Translations under genes and position numbers: made by a program
Notes under the pieces: generated by a model
Database searches by the model: none
What the model saw: the letters and a program-made list of their open reading frames with translations, nothing else
What the model was told of the DNA's origin: nothing
Part shown: positions 1-9,615 of the stretch, piece by piece
Layout of the letters: each line of letters starts with the position of its first letter
Numbering within the stretch: position 1 is the stretch's first letter
NCBI RefSeq assembly: GCF_000235565.1
Contig: NC_017527.1
Coordinates: 2,418,001 to 2,482,000 of the forward strand
Length of the DNA stretch: 64,000 nt
Reading direction: 5' to 3'
Source: Methanothrix harundinacea 6Ac
GTDB taxonomy: Archaea; Halobacteriota; Methanosarcinia; Methanotrichales; Methanotrichaceae

Positions 1-1542
1 GAACTGCTTCTTGTATGGGCAGAAGGTGTCGACCGGGTGGAAGGCGCTCTGAGCCAGCCAGAAGTTGATGATCATCCTCGCGACCTCGAGGGTCAGCTGC
101 TGGTCCTCGGGGAGGGCGTCGGATCCGACGAGCATCACGATCTCTTCCAGCTCGGCGTTCTCCTGGAGGATCTCCATGGCCCGCCTCTTATTCTTGTTCC
201 AGTCAGGTGAGACGTTCTCAACGAACCAGGGCTCCAGGGCCAGGTCGTAGAGGGAGTAGCTGTCCAGCCAGTTAATCGACGGGAAGTGACGCCTCTGAGT
301 GAGCTTCGAGTCGAGGGCCCAGAATACCTTGGTGATACGGAGGGTGTTCTGAGTGACGGGCTCGGTGAAGTCTCCGCCGGGCGGACTGACGGCTCCGACG
401 ATGCTGATGGAACCCTCGGTCCCCTCCAGGGTCGTCACCCTGCCGGACCTCTCGTAGAAGTCGGCGAGCCTAGCCCCGAGGTAAGCGGGATATCCTTCCT
501 CACCAGGCATCTCTTCAAGACGGCTGGAGAGCTCTCTCATCGCCTCGGCCCATCGAGAGGTGGAGTCGGCGGTCATCATCACGTCGTATCCCATGTCTCG
601 GTAGTACTCTGCGGTGGTGATGCCGGTGTAGATGGACGCCTCTCGGGCGGCCACGGGCATGTTGGAAGTGTTGGCGTAGACGATGGACCTCTCCATCAGG
701 GGCCTGTTGGTCCTGGGGTCCACCAGCTCCGGGAACTCGTGGAGCAGGTCTGCCATCTCGTTGCCGCGCTCGCCGCAGCCGACGTAGACGACGATGTCGA
801 CGTCAGACCACTTGGAGAGGGTCTGCTGCATGACCGTCTTTCCGGTGCCGAACCCTCCGGGGATGGCCGCAGTGCCGCCCTTGGCCAGGGAGAAGAAGCC
901 ATCGATGACCCTCTGCCCAGTCCTCAGGGGGATGGTGGGGGCCTGCTTGATCCGTGATGGCCTCGCTCTTCGGACCGGCCAGTACTGGATCATGGGGAGC
1001 TCCGTCCCGTCCTCCAGGACGCAGATCGTCTCCTCGACGGTGAAGTTTCCGGACTTGATCTCCTTTACTGTCCCCCTCTTCCCTGGGGGCACCATGATCT
1101 TGTGCTTGATGAGGAGCTGCTCCTGGACAGTACCGATGGTCTGCCCGGGCTCCACCTTGTCGCCCTTCTTAACGACGGGGGTGAACTCCCACTTCTTCTT
1201 GTGGTCGATACCATCAACGAATAGACCTCTGCTGATGAAGTTTCCAGACGCCTCCACCAGCTGGGGGAGAGGTCTCTGGATGCCGTCATAAATAGAGGTA
1301 AGAATCCCTGGACCGAGTTGTGCTACCAGCGGTGCTCCAGTCTCCTTGACGGGCTCCCCAGGCTTGACGCCCGCGGTATCCTCGTAAACCTGGATGACGT
1401 GCTTGTCCCCGGCGATGCCGATGATCTCGCTCATCAGCCCCTCTTCGCCGACCAGGACCAGGTCGTACATGTGAGATTTGAGACCTGTAGCCTGCACCAC
1501 CGGCCCGGCAACTCTGTGAACCTTGCCCGTGCCTACTTCCAT
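1..1542 (-). CDS. atpA: A-type ATP synthase catalytic subunit A (partial, C-terminus beyond left edge)
   Basis: This is the nucleotide-binding catalytic subunit of the archaeal A1AO ATP synthase, which makes ATP from the ion gradient built during methanogenesis. It reads 514 codons from ATG at 1542 to the window edge, about nine tenths of a usual ~580-residue subunit. Visible features are the beta-barrel N-terminus, the long non-homologous insert typical of subunit A, the P-loop GGFGTGKT near 837-860 and the downstream segment [11 protein letters not shown]. The start overlaps the end of atpF by 10 bases, as expected in this operon. The next gene, off the left edge, should be atpB. The reading is unambiguous; only the C-terminus is missing. 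Confidence 0.97.
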   Translation of the reverse strand, partial: MEVGTGKVHRVAGPVVQATGLKSHMYDLVLVGEEGLMSEIIGIAGDKHVIQVYEDTAGVKPGEPVKETGAPLVAQLGPGILTSIYDGIQRPLPQLVEASGNFISRGLFVDGIDHKKKWEFTPVVKKGDKVEPGQTIGTVQEQLLIKHKIMVPPGKRGTVKEIKSGNFTVEETICVLEDGTELPMIQYWPVRRARPSRIKQAPTIPLRTGQRVIDGFFSLAKGGTAAIPGGFGTGKTVMQQTLSKWSDVDIVVYVGCGERGNEMADLLHEFPELVDPRTNRPLMERSIVYANTSNMPVAAREASIYTGITTAEYYRDMGYDVMMTADSTSRWAEAMRELSSRLEEMPGEEGYPAYLGARLADFYERSGRVTTLEGTEGSISIVGAVSPPGGDFTEPVTQNTLRITKVFWALDSKLTQRRHFPSINWLDSYSLYDLALEPWFVENVSPDWNKNKRRAMEILQENAELEEIVMLVGSDALPEDQQLTLEVARMIINFWLAQSAFHPVDTFCPYKKQF

Positions 1543-1832
1543 AAATCAACACCTATTGCCCTTTTAATCTTCTCTCTCATCTCTGTGCTCTGCTCAGTTC
1601 CGATGGCTATCACCGTTGGCTTGACGGATTCCGTCAGCGTACCCCTGAGCCTGGAAGGCAGATTGTTGAAGTCCCCCTGGCTCAGAACGACGATCCCGAC
1701 CTCGGGGTCCGCCATCACCGTTTCGATCTTTGAGATGAGCTCCTCCTGGGTAGTGGCCTCGTAAGCTTTCCTCACCCCAGCCAGGGTGAAGCCGATTACA
1801 GCATCACCGCTGCCGATAACTGCAATCTGCAT
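1533..1832 (-). CDS. atpF: A-type ATP synthase subunit F
   Basis: This is a small central-stalk subunit, 99 residues, the usual size for the family. It starts with the conserved [19 protein letters not shown] segment and then has the alternating beta/alpha pattern of a CheY-like fold, including a [10 protein letters not shown] strand. It lies between atpC and atpA. Its ATG shares one base with the atpC stop (TAATG), and its TAG lies inside the start of atpA, so translation is probably coupled through all three genes. Confidence 0.96.
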   Translation of the reverse strand: MQIAVIGSGDAVIGFTLAGVRKAYEATTQEELISKIETVMADPEVGIVVLSQGDFNNLPSRLRGTLTESVKPTVIAIGTEQSTEMREKIKRAIGVDLWK

Positions 1833-2875
1833 TACGCCACCACCTGTTCTTCGATGAGTTCAGCGGGAAGTCCCGCCTCCTTGCCTCGGACGATCTTCCT
1901 GATGTTGGAGACCTCGGTGTCCTTGCTGACGATGTAACCCAGCACCGGAAGGATGGATAGCGGATGATAGTTTGATATCGCCCAGGCGTACCTCACCAGG
2001 TATGCCCGCAGCCTCGCCTCTATCCTGCTCACACTGCCTCCTTCGGCTGCTACGTCCGATATGGCGCTCCAGAAGGGATAGCCCTCAAGACCCCTGACGA
2101 ACTCGTTGTAGGATTGGCCCGCCATCCGGCTCAGCTCTTCGTGGAGCTTTCCCCCGGGGATCAGGTTATCCTGTATTACGCTTGCCTCGATCCCGGCTTT
2201 GTTCATCCGGAAGAGGGTGACCAGGTTCTTGACGTCTATCTCCTTTCGGACGTACTTCAGCAGTAGACCTCCTCCTACGGAGAGGGTTCCGCCGACAGCG
2301 CGCTCCATCCGGAAGTAGTAAAGCTTGTCCAGGGCGTTCTCCACCGAGGAGAGCATCTGTCCATCGTAGTGGGCCAGAGCCTCGTAGTAATCGGTACCGT
2401 CGAAGGCAGAGATTACCTCCTCGACCCGCTCCTTCTTGACGAGACCCTCCAGAAACTCCATATCCAGCTCGCCGGCGGGGACCAGGTACTTGGTGATCTC
2501 CTCCTCGCTGGCTCCGTAGAACTTGCCTCGGAGTATCGTCTTTATGTTCCAGATGTCCCAGCGCCTCAGGTACTCCAGAATGAGGAACTGAGGTTCATCT
2601 ATCGAGACGTCCAGGAGTTTCCTGTAGGTCTTTGCCAGGTTTGCGAAGGTGGCGAACTCCACCAGCTCCGCTCCGGAGTGGTCCTTGGCCATCAGGTCGA
2701 TCTCTTCCTTGTATTGGGTCTCCTCCAGGTACCGCGTGATCTCTGGTATGTCCATGCCCAGCATTCTCTGATACATCTCGTGGGGGATGAGCTTGGTCTT
2801 CATCGCCCTGACCCGCCCCGTGATGTATGCGTACTTCACCGGTTTTCCGAACTTCGGCAAACGTAGTACCGGCAT
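1832..2875 (-). CDS. atpC: A-type ATP synthase subunit C
   Basis: This is the funnel-shaped V-type AC39/subunit d homolog that links the central stalk to the membrane rotor. I chose ATG at 2875 ([17 protein letters not shown]) rather than an in-frame TTG at 2887, because GGTGAGG sits just upstream of the ATG and the shorter form leaves a 4-base gap after the atpE stop. The product is 347 residues, typical for the family. The helical pattern and segments such as [19 protein letters not shown] are characteristic. The position between atpE and atpF supports the call. Confidence 0.95.
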   Translation of the reverse strand: MPVLRLPKFGKPVKYAYITGRVRAMKTKLIPHEMYQRMLGMDIPEITRYLEETQYKEEIDLMAKDHSGAELVEFATFANLAKTYRKLLDVSIDEPQFLILEYLRRWDIWNIKTILRGKFYGASEEEITKYLVPAGELDMEFLEGLVKKERVEEVISAFDGTDYYEALAHYDGQMLSSVENALDKLYYFRMERAVGGTLSVGGGLLLKYVRKEIDVKNLVTLFRMNKAGIEASVIQDNLIPGGKLHEELSRMAGQSYNEFVRGLEGYPFWSAISDVAAEGGSVSRIEARLRAYLVRYAWAISNYHPLSILPVLGYIVSKDTEVSNIRKIVRGKEAGLPAELIEEQVVA

Positions 2876-2879
2876 GGCC

Positions 2880-3428
2880 TCACCCAAACAGGATCTTGGA
2901 GACGTCTTTCATGGACTTGCTGAATGCTTCGCTCGCCAGAGTTTCGTAGGTGTGATCGTAGCTCATCGATCCATCTTCGCTCTCTATCACGACGCCGCCG
3001 ACGGTGTCCACAGTCCCGGCAAAGTTGGGGGCAAGAGAAGAGACGAAGGTCTCGTCCTTTTTGCTGGACTTGACCTTCATCCCCTTCAGGTTGTAGGACT
3101 TGACGATCTCCTTGATGAGGTTCTCGTTCTCCTTAGCCGGAAGCTTCGATACCGCCTCCACCAGCTTCGAACGAGTCTCCTCCATGAGATCCTTGCGGAC
3201 GTTCAGCTCCGCCCTCTTCACCTGAAGATGCGCGCTCGACAGAACTCTCCGCTCGAGAGCCTCTACAGCGCTGTCTGCCTCCCCCTCTTTCTCGGACTTG
3301 ATCTCCGCGGCACGTGCTCTGGCTTCATTAAGTATCCTCGCCACCTCTTGCTCGGTCTCGGCGTTGATCTCCGCGACCTTGCTCTTGCTGGTGGCAAGGA
3401 TGTCCTCTACGACTGCGTCTAGTGCCAT
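2880..3428 (-). CDS. atpE: A-type ATP synthase subunit E
   Basis: This is the peripheral-stalk subunit that pairs with subunit H to hold the A1 head against rotation. It has 182 residues. The N-terminal ~100 residues are a long charged Ala/Glu/Lys helix typical of the coiled coil ([20 protein letters not shown]), followed by a compact C-terminal alpha/beta domain containing [20 protein letters not shown]. It sits between the c-ring gene and atpC. Length and layout are normal for the family. Confidence 0.95.
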   Translation of the reverse strand: MALDAVVEDILATSKSKVAEINAETEQEVARILNEARARAAEIKSEKEGEADSAVEALERRVLSSAHLQVKRAELNVRKDLMEETRSKLVEAVSKLPAKENENLIKEIVKSYNLKGMKVKSSKKDETFVSSLAPNFAGTVDTVGGVVIESEDGSMSYDHTYETLASEAFSKSMKDVSKILFG

Positions 3429-3457
3429 TCCTCTCGACCTCGCTCAGGATGGCGTAT

Positions 3458-3715
3458 TCACGCGAAGGGCGTCCAGGCGAACATCAGGATCAGTGAAACA
3501 GCAAGGCCGAAGATGATAAGGGTCTCGGGCAGAAGCATCAGGAAGAGACCCTTGCCCAGGAAGCCGGGCTCCTCAGCCACGACGCCCACCACAGCAGCTC
3601 CGATACCCTGCTCACCAACGCCCGCACCAATACCGGCAAGTCCAGTCGCAAGACCTGCGCCAACAGCCAGAAGTCCGTACAGCACTCCACCATCAGTTAT
3701 AGTCTCTACTGCCAT
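3458..3715 (-). CDS. atpK: A-type ATP synthase subunit K (c-ring proteolipid)
   Basis: This is the membrane rotor proteolipid, 85 residues with two transmembrane helices. The first helix is Gly/Ala-rich (GLAGIGAGVGEQGIGAAVVG). The second carries the ion-binding carboxylate in LLPETLIIFGL. The Thr next to the Glu, and the Gln in helix 1, are positions that can take part in sodium binding, so coupling to Na+, H+ or both cannot be settled by eye. It is a single-hairpin form, unlike the fused multi-hairpin proteolipids of some methanogens. Confidence 0.95.
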   Translation of the reverse strand: MAVETITDGGVLYGLLAVGAGLATGLAGIGAGVGEQGIGAAVVGVVAEEPGFLGKGLFLMLLPETLIIFGLAVSLILMFAWTPFA

Positions 3716-3748
3716 TTTCTTTTCCCTCCGTTAACTAATCCTAACCGC

Positions 3749-5815
3749 TCAGTCTCTCAAGAACCTTCGGACACGTCCGAAGGGCGAATACTCGACTCCA
3801 CCACCATGCGCGCTGTAGAACTTGGTGAACATCTCGACGTAATGCAACCTTAGAGGGTGCATGAACGGGGAGAGGATCCCCAAGAGCAGGTTGATGAAGT
3901 GAACCATAATCAATACAACTATGCCGACGACGATCGCAATCGTCGTGAATCCATCGTGCGCCCCGCCGCTGAGCATCGGCATCAAGACGTAGAAACCGAG
4001 CTGGTTGGCAGCGAAGGCGACGCCCACCGACGCGAGGCCAATGGCCAGAAGTCGCAGGTAGGATATCAGGTTGCTCACAAAGAACGGTATGTGAGTCGCG
4101 CCCATGACCCCTTCAGGTCCCCTGACCATCATGATGATGGATATGACGATCACTGCCGCGCTGAGGAGCACCAACGGGTGGCCCAAGCCCCCGGCGATCA
4201 ATCCCAGGAGGCCGAGGCCGAAGAATACCTGGAAGAGGAGCACGGGGAGCCTCTCATAGTAGGCATGTCTCTTCTCGCCATAGGCGAGCTCGTTCTTGAC
4301 GCCCAGGATGGAACCAATCCCTGTGTGGACGATGCCTATGAAGAGGCTTACGCCGATCAAAACCAGAACAGAGGCCGTCGCCAGCCTGTACATGGGGAAG
4401 ACCCCGCCAGCGAAGCTGCCGATCTCGGGACCTATCCTCCCGAGGGGACCGTAGAAGCCAGAGCCAAAGTCGACGCCGACGTGATGCGGGTCAGCCACCG
4501 TCCCCAGGAGCCCCGTATAGTGGGCACCACTGAAGATGTAGTCCCACAATCCGAGCGGACCGAATATCTCGCCGAAGACGATCCCGAATATTATCGCCCA
4601 TATGCTCGATATGGTGACGATGTTGATCAGAGACTGCCAGCCGGGAGTCCTGAACTTTCGCCGGAGCATCATCATCACGATGAATACTATCAGGCCGTAC
4701 GCCACGTCGCCCAAGATCAGCCCGAACATCAGCGGGAAGAAGACGAATATCAGAGGCGTCGGATCGTACTCCTTGTACTCGGGGATCGCGAAGAGGCGGG
4801 TGATCAGCTCGAAGGGCTTCACTACGCCGGGGTTGTTCAGCTTTGTGGGAATGTCCTCCCCCGCCTCCACCAGCTTATCGGCCTCGGAGGCGTCCAGCCT
4901 CTCAACCTGGACCCGTCCACCTGCAACGCTCTCGATCTCCCCCTTCAGCGCCTCGAACTGGTCCGTCGGAACCCAGCCGTCGATGACGAAGGCGTTGTCG
5001 GTGGAGGCGAACCTCAGGGGCGACTCCGCTTTCTGGGCCTTGATGGAGAGGTGCTCGTCGATGGCCAGGATCAGGTCCTCGTGCTGGGCCCTGATGTCGT
5101 TCAGCTTCTTCTGGAGCGGCGCCTCCTCCCCCTCCAGCCTCTTGGAGTCGGACTCGAGGGTGCTTATGGCACCGGCGATGGTTCCGGTCATTCCCCGGGG
5201 TACGGATATCTCAGAGAAACCATGCTCAGAGAGAACCCCCGAGACCTCCCCGGCCTTCTCCACCGGGACGAATACTGCCACGGCGTTGGTGCCGCCGGAG
5301 GTGGAGGTGAAGACCTCATTGACGTAGGAGACCTTGGAGACGTCCGCCTCGACGGGGGATGCTGCGGTCCCCACGAAGGCCGCCAGGGAGCTGTAGCCGT
5401 GGAGAAGCTCCATATCGAGGGTCAGCCCCGCCAGGGGCTTCAAAGCCTTGGCCTGATCCTGCTTGATCTTGACTTCGTTCTCGATCTCAGCGATCCGCTC
5501 GGCGGTGGCGATGACGTCGTCTCCGACGTTATCGAGGATTCCGTCGATCTGGGAGAGGACCTGAGACTCGGGGAACTGCTTGTCAGGCATCTTGTCAGTG
5601 ATCCCGAGGTACCTCTCGATGGACCGGAGCTTAATCAGCTGTTCGGCGTATTCAGACGACTTTCCCAGGGGCTTGCCCATCCCGAAGGCCTCATCAGCGC
5701 CAGAATAGTTGACGAGGTGCAGCAGGTTGAGCTCGTGGAGCTTCTCTATGACAGGTTCTATTACCTTATTCGACCCGGCGACGACAACACGACACATCTC
5801 AACGGGTCTAAGCAT
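3749..5815 (-). CDS. atpI: A-type ATP synthase subunit I (membrane stator a-subunit)
   Basis: This is the ion-channel stator subunit, 688 residues. The first ~340 residues are soluble and partly coiled coil. The rest has about seven to eight transmembrane helices, starting with TPLIFVFFPLMFGLILGD. SNLISYLRLLAIGLASVGVA carries the arginine that in this family faces the c-ring carboxylate. The gene overlaps the end of atpH by 8 bases and is followed by atpK, the standard archaeal order. Nothing is missing. Confidence 0.96.
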   Translation of the reverse strand: MLRPVEMCRVVVAGSNKVIEPVIEKLHELNLLHLVNYSGADEAFGMGKPLGKSSEYAEQLIKLRSIERYLGITDKMPDKQFPESQVLSQIDGILDNVGDDVIATAERIAEIENEVKIKQDQAKALKPLAGLTLDMELLHGYSSLAAFVGTAASPVEADVSKVSYVNEVFTSTSGGTNAVAVFVPVEKAGEVSGVLSEHGFSEISVPRGMTGTIAGAISTLESDSKRLEGEEAPLQKKLNDIRAQHEDLILAIDEHLSIKAQKAESPLRFASTDNAFVIDGWVPTDQFEALKGEIESVAGGRVQVERLDASEADKLVEAGEDIPTKLNNPGVVKPFELITRLFAIPEYKEYDPTPLIFVFFPLMFGLILGDVAYGLIVFIVMMMLRRKFRTPGWQSLINIVTISSIWAIIFGIVFGEIFGPLGLWDYIFSGAHYTGLLGTVADPHHVGVDFGSGFYGPLGRIGPEIGSFAGGVFPMYRLATASVLVLIGVSLFIGIVHTGIGSILGVKNELAYGEKRHAYYERLPVLLFQVFFGLGLLGLIAGGLGHPLVLLSAAVIVISIIMMVRGPEGVMGATHIPFFVSNLISYLRLLAIGLASVGVAFAANQLGFYVLMPMLSGGAHDGFTTIAIVVGIVVLIMVHFINLLLGILSPFMHPLRLHYVEMFTKFYSAHGGGVEYSPFGRVRRFLRD

Positions 5816-6134
5816 GCAACAACCCCATAAACTCCTTCAGTAGATGTTCGACTGCAGCGTTCACCTTGCCGCTGGCGCCGCTCTTCATTACATTGACCTT
5901 TTTCATGCCGTCGTCGATGATCGCCTGCTTCTTCGACTGAACCCCCTTCTCAGCATCGGCAAGACGCTTCTCAAAGTACTGCTGGGCTTCAGCCTCGGCG
6001 GTCCTCACAATGTTCGTTGCTTCGGCAGTGGCATCGGCGATTCGCTTGTCTCGCTCTTGTTGGGCCCGCTCGATGCTGGCTTGAGCATCGGCTTCCGCTT
6101 GCTTGATCTTCGATAAGATCTCGTGTCTAGTCAT
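5808..6134 (-). CDS. atpH: A-type ATP synthase subunit H
   Basis: This is the peripheral-stalk partner of subunit E: 108 residues, nearly all one charged Ala/Glu/Lys/Gln helix (KQAEADAQASIERAQQERDK), as expected for a right-handed coiled-coil stalk. It is the first gene of the operon. A TATA box lies about 95 bases upstream and there is no closer alternative promoter, which suggests a leader of roughly 70 bases. Confidence 0.92.
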   Translation of the reverse strand: MTRHEILSKIKQAEADAQASIERAQQERDKRIADATAEATNIVRTAEAEAQQYFEKRLADAEKGVQSKKQAIIDDGMKKVNVMKSGASGKVNAAVEHLLKEFMGLLHA

Positions 6135-6220
6135 CTGATCCCTCTACCCTCACTACATCCTTACCGTTTTCAGACAGCGCTACCATCACTCAAGCTGTGA
6201 TAAACGTTCTGACCTCATTA

Positions 6221-6238
6221 CATGTAACAATATAAACT
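6221..6238 (-). promoter_or_regulatory. TATA box of the ATP synthase operon
   Basis: On the minus strand the sequence AGTTTATATTGTTAC fits an archaeal TATA box. It lies between the RuBisCO stop and atpH, both on the minus strand, so it can only serve atpH. Transcription would begin near 6205. No other strong A/T element lies between it and the atpH ATG. Confidence 0.6.
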
Positions 6239-6278
6239 CTTCGGTTTTAGGCGAGATCGGCTCCCGCTCTGGAATATC

Positions 6279-7448
6279 TCAGCGGGACCAGAACTTCAAC
6301 GCCGCATCCAGCTCTTTGTGACTCCTGGCGTACTCCTCCGTGGTGACCCCGGCCACCCAGGCCTCCACCGCCTGGACCATAGCCGTCGCGCCAGCCGTGG
6401 TCCCGGAGGGATGGCCGTGAACCCCCCCGCCGGCCTGGATTATGCAGTCGGTGCCGTATCCATCCAGGTTCGGGCGGACCATCCCAGGATGGACTCCGCC
6501 GGAGGCGACGGGGAAGACGGGGCGGAGGCCGTACCACTCCTCCCGGAGGGCGTCTCTGCAGCTGTCATTCTCCTCCCGGTCCCCGGCCATCTTGCCGAGG
6601 TAGCTTCCGGTATGGAGGTTCGTCCCTCCGGCCATCCGGACGAGCCTCGATATGGGGAGCATCGATATCCCATGACGCCTATCCCGGGTGAAGGCGCCGT
6701 GCATCGTCCTGTGGACGTGGATCGGTACCTTCACCCCCCGGGCCAGGACCTCCACCGCCGAGAAGCCGGTGGTGAGGACGTCGACCATCACCATGTTGGC
6801 GCCGCGACCGACGACCTCCTCCGCCCGCTCCAGGATCTCCTCGGCGCCGGAGGTGACGTTGACGGCGTAGAAGGCCTTCTTCCCCGTCTCGTCCTCCACC
6901 TTGGAGAGCTCCGCCATCACCGCCTCCACCCTCTCGTCGATGGGGCAGAAGGACTGGTCCGTCAGGGTCTCGTCGTCCTTGATCAGGTCGAGGCCGCCCC
7001 TCACCGCCTGCCCCGCCACCTCCGCCGTATCTTTGGGGCTGAGGCCGACCTTCGGCTTTATGATCGTCCCCACCAGGGGCCGGTCGAAGACCCCCAGGAT
7101 CTTCCTCGCCTCCTTTATCCCGAACCTCGGCCCCCGGTGGGCTTCGACGAGCCTCTGGGGGAAGATTACGTCCAGGAGCCTGACCTTCTTCAGGGCGCCG
7201 AGGCCGAAGAGGTTCCCGGCGACGACCGACAGGTACTGGGGGATGTTCCCGGCCTCGAAGAGCTCTTCGGGGAAGGCGACGTACGCGAAGTTCCCCTCCG
7301 CCCGGACGACCCGGGCGGCGAGGTCCGATGCGAGCCTCTCCCGCTCCACCTCGGTCCAGGTCCCGGTGGACTGCTCGGCGGCTATAGCCTCGGCGGCCTT
7401 CTCGATCGGAAGGTCGGTCTCGACATAATATTTCGCTATGACTTCCAT
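6279..7448 (-). CDS. rbcL: Ribulose-1,5-bisphosphate carboxylase large subunit, archaeal form III type
   Basis: RuBisCO carboxylates ribulose-1,5-bisphosphate to two 3-phosphoglycerates. In archaea, form III works in AMP salvage or, with phosphoribulokinase, in a reductive hexulose-phosphate route. The residues expected for catalysis are all visible: EQSTGTW, GN in the N-terminal domain, IIKPKVGL, the carbamylated-lysine motif [38 protein letters not shown] and [10 protein letters not shown]. It is therefore unlikely to be a form IV RuBisCO-like protein. At 389 residues it is shorter than the ~430 typical of form III, mostly at the N-terminus. ATG 7448 was preferred over TTG 7457, but the choice is weak. 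It is divergent from the FBP aldolase/phosphatase gene, and ribose-1,5-bisphosphate isomerase lies 11 kb away. No phosphoribulokinase is in view. Confidence 0.93.
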   Translation of the reverse strand: MEVIAKYYVETDLPIEKAAEAIAAEQSTGTWTEVERERLASDLAARVVRAEGNFAYVAFPEELFEAGNIPQYLSVVAGNLFGLGALKKVRLLDVIFPQRLVEAHRGPRFGIKEARKILGVFDRPLVGTIIKPKVGLSPKDTAEVAGQAVRGGLDLIKDDETLTDQSFCPIDERVEAVMAELSKVEDETGKKAFYAVNVTSGAEEILERAEEVVGRGANMVMVDVLTTGFSAVEVLARGVKVPIHVHRTMHGAFTRDRRHGISMLPISRLVRMAGGTNLHTGSYLGKMAGDREENDSCRDALREEWYGLRPVFPVASGGVHPGMVRPNLDGYGTDCIIQAGGGVHGHPSGTTAGATAMVQAVEAWVAGVTTEEYARSHKELDAALKFWSR

Positions 7449-7490
7449 ATCCTCCAACTCTCCTCAGGGGAGGATAATGCACCTCGCCGG

Positions 7491-7500
7491 TAATAAACTC
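7491..7500 (-). promoter_or_regulatory. TATA box for rbcL
   Basis: GAGTTTATTA on the minus strand lies 34-43 bases upstream of the rbcL start in the 300-bp divergent spacer between rbcL and the FBP aldolase/phosphatase gene. The spacing would give a short leader. I see no equally clear box for the plus-strand gene. Confidence 0.45.
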
Positions 7501-7749
7501 TCTTTATGCCCGAATGGTCCCCGGCGGGGAGGGGAGATACCGACATAGCGGGCTCTTCGCCCCCCCATTCTAAAAAACGGAACCGTAACAGGTAAAAGGC
7601 AAAAGGTACAGCCTCATCCAGCAGAATCACCACGGCCGGTTGGCAAGATCCGAATCAAACCTCCCCCGTCGGTCATCGGCCAGGGGCGGAACGCCGCTGA
7701 TGAACGCCGATTTCGATTCGAGGGGTCGACCGGAGAGAGGGGACTGTAA

Positions 7750-8862
7750 ATGACTAAAATCACCATCAGCTTGATCAAGGCAGACGTCGGAGGATGGCCC
7801 GGCCACGCCACCGTCCACCCCGCACTGAAGGAGACCGCCGAGTCGGTCCTATCCCAGGAGAAGGCGAAAGGCGAGATCATCGACTTCAAGGTGATGTCCG
7901 TCGGCGACGACCTCCAGCTCATGATGACCCACCAGCGGGGAGTGGACAACGCCGAGATCCACGGCCTCGCCTGGGAGGTGATGTGCAAGGCGACGGAGAA
8001 GGCGAAGGAGCTGAAGCTCTACGGCGCGGGCCAAGACCTCCTCTGCGACGCCTTCTGCGGAAACATCAAGGGGATGGGGCCGGGAGTCGCCGAGATGGAG
8101 TTTGAAGAGAGGGCGGCCGAGCCGGTCGTCGCCTTCATGATGGACAAGACGGAGCCGGGGGCCTTCAACCTCCCGATCTTCAGGATATTCGCCGACCCCT
8201 TCAACACCGCAGGCCTCGTCATCGACCCCAGCATCCACCAGGGGTTCGTCTTCGAGGTCTGGGACATCATGGAGCACAAGAAGGTGATGATGGACTCCCC
8301 CGAGGAGATGTACGACATCCTCGCCCTCATCGGCGCCAAGAGCAGGTACGTCATCAAGAGGGTCTACCCCAAGGCGGGGAAGCTCCCCGAGGACGAGCCC
8401 GCCGCCGTCGTCAGCACCGAGAAGCTCTACCAGACCGCCGGGACCTACGTCGGAAAGGACGACCCCGTCGCCCTGGTCAGAGCGCAGTCGGGGCTCCCCG
8501 CCCTCGGGGAGGTCTTGGAGCCCTTCTCCCTCGGCCACCTCGTCAGCGGCTGGATGAGGGGGAGCCACAACGGCCCCCTGATGCCCTGCGCCTTCGAGGA
8601 CGCCGTCTGCACCAGGTTCGACGGCCCCCCCCGGGTCATAGCCGCCGGGTTCCAGATCGCGAAAGGGATGCTGATCGGCCCCGTCGACCTCTTCCGGGAC
8701 CCCGCCTTCGACCTGACGAGGCAGAGGGTTCACGAGATCACCGATTACATGCGCCGCCACGGCCCCTTCGAGCCCCACCGCCTGCCGATGGAGGATATGG
8801 AGTACACCACCCTCCCCCACGTCCTCAAGAACCTGGGGGAGAGGTTCGCGGACGCCGATTGA
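7750..8862 (+). CDS. fbp: Fructose-1,6-bisphosphate aldolase/phosphatase
   Basis: This is the bifunctional gluconeogenic enzyme of archaea (type V FBPase), which joins dihydroxyacetone phosphate and glyceraldehyde 3-phosphate and dephosphorylates the product to fructose 6-phosphate. The diagnostic N-terminus ITISLIKADVGGWPGH, the segment GAGQDLLCDAFCGNIKGMGPG and the C-terminal motifs of the family are all present. It has 370 residues, normal length. It stands alone and is divergent from RuBisCO. Together with the separate aldolase at 12361 it covers triose-to-hexose metabolism in the gluconeogenic direction. Confidence 0.97.
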   Translation: MTKITISLIKADVGGWPGHATVHPALKETAESVLSQEKAKGEIIDFKVMSVGDDLQLMMTHQRGVDNAEIHGLAWEVMCKATEKAKELKLYGAGQDLLCDAFCGNIKGMGPGVAEMEFEERAAEPVVAFMMDKTEPGAFNLPIFRIFADPFNTAGLVIDPSIHQGFVFEVWDIMEHKKVMMDSPEEMYDILALIGAKSRYVIKRVYPKAGKLPEDEPAAVVSTEKLYQTAGTYVGKDDPVALVRAQSGLPALGEVLEPFSLGHLVSGWMRGSHNGPLMPCAFEDAVCTRFDGPPRVIAAGFQIAKGMLIGPVDLFRDPAFDLTRQRVHEITDYMRRHGPFEPHRLPMEDMEYTTLPHVLKNLGERFADAD

Positions 8863-9092
8863 GGCTGGGAAGGGCGGGCCGCCCCTCCCTCTCCGACCTG
8901 CCCGCCATCGAAGGGCCCGGAGTTATCCCAAGAGCCGCACCCTCCACCGCCCATCCCCAATCCGGGGCCTGGACGAGAAATGGTTAATAATTATGCGAGC
9001 TAATTTTTAAGTCGTTCTCGTCGGCGGGGGTCTGATCACCTCCAGGAAGAGAGCGGGACTTTAACCGATCAAGATCGAGGGGGTTCGCAGGA

Positions 9093-9614
9093 TTGGGATC
9101 GTCGACAGAACCCGAAGAGACGGGGGCCCCAGCGCCGGCGGGGGGGGCCGGAGGCGAGGCGGAAGGGGGAAAGCCCACTTTGGGGAAGAGGAAGAAGCGG
9201 AGGCTGAAGGTCGCCCACCCGGAGAGGTGCATAGGATGCCTCTCCTGCATGTTCGCCTGCAGCAGGATCAACGCCGGCCGGGCGTCCCCGGACCGGAGCG
9301 CCATCAAAGTCAAGACCCAGGGGGGGCTCGAAGGGGACTTCGCCGTCGTCGTCTGCCGCGCCTGCACGGACCCCCCCTGCGCCAGGGCCTGCCCCACGGG
9401 GGCCCTCGTCCGGAGGGAGGGGGGCGGGGTCCTCCTGAATAGGGAGCTATGCCAGGGATGCGGCGCCTGCGCCGAAGCCTGCCTCATCAGGGCCATATCC
9501 CAGGACGACGAGGGGCAGACGGTCTGCTGCAAGCACTGTGGCGCCTGCGTCGCCTTCTGCCCCCACGGAGTCCTGGAGATGGAAGAGGTGGAGGAATGGA
9601 CGGGAGGCTTGTAG
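9093..9614 (+). CDS. 4Fe-4S ferredoxin-type electron-transfer subunit of the aldehyde ferredoxin oxidoreductase
   Basis: A 173-residue iron-sulfur protein. After a low-complexity Ala/Gly/Glu N-terminus (residues 1-35) it carries CIGCLSCMFAC, CRACTDPPCARACP, CQGCGACAEAC and CCKHCGACVAFCP, enough cysteines for four [4Fe-4S] clusters, in the HycB/NrfC style. It ends one base before the oxidoreductase gene, so the two are surely co-translated and it probably passes electrons from that enzyme. The start is uncertain: the only start giving the full frame is TTG at 9093 and there is no Met before the first cluster motif, so the low-complexity N-terminus may not be real. Confidence 0.88.
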   Translation: MGSSTEPEETGAPAPAGGAGGEAEGGKPTLGKRKKRRLKVAHPERCIGCLSCMFACSRINAGRASPDRSAIKVKTQGGLEGDFAVVVCRACTDPPCARACPTGALVRREGGGVLLNRELCQGCGACAEACLIRAISQDDEGQTVCCKHCGACVAFCPHGVLEMEEVEEWTGGL

Positions 9615-9615
9615 G

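Noticed and set aside
3857-5830. A 657-codon open frame on the plus strand opposite atpI
   Set aside because: It lies wholly antisense to a clear ATP synthase subunit and encodes Asp/His/Arg-rich low-complexity sequence. Long antisense frames are expected at this GC content.
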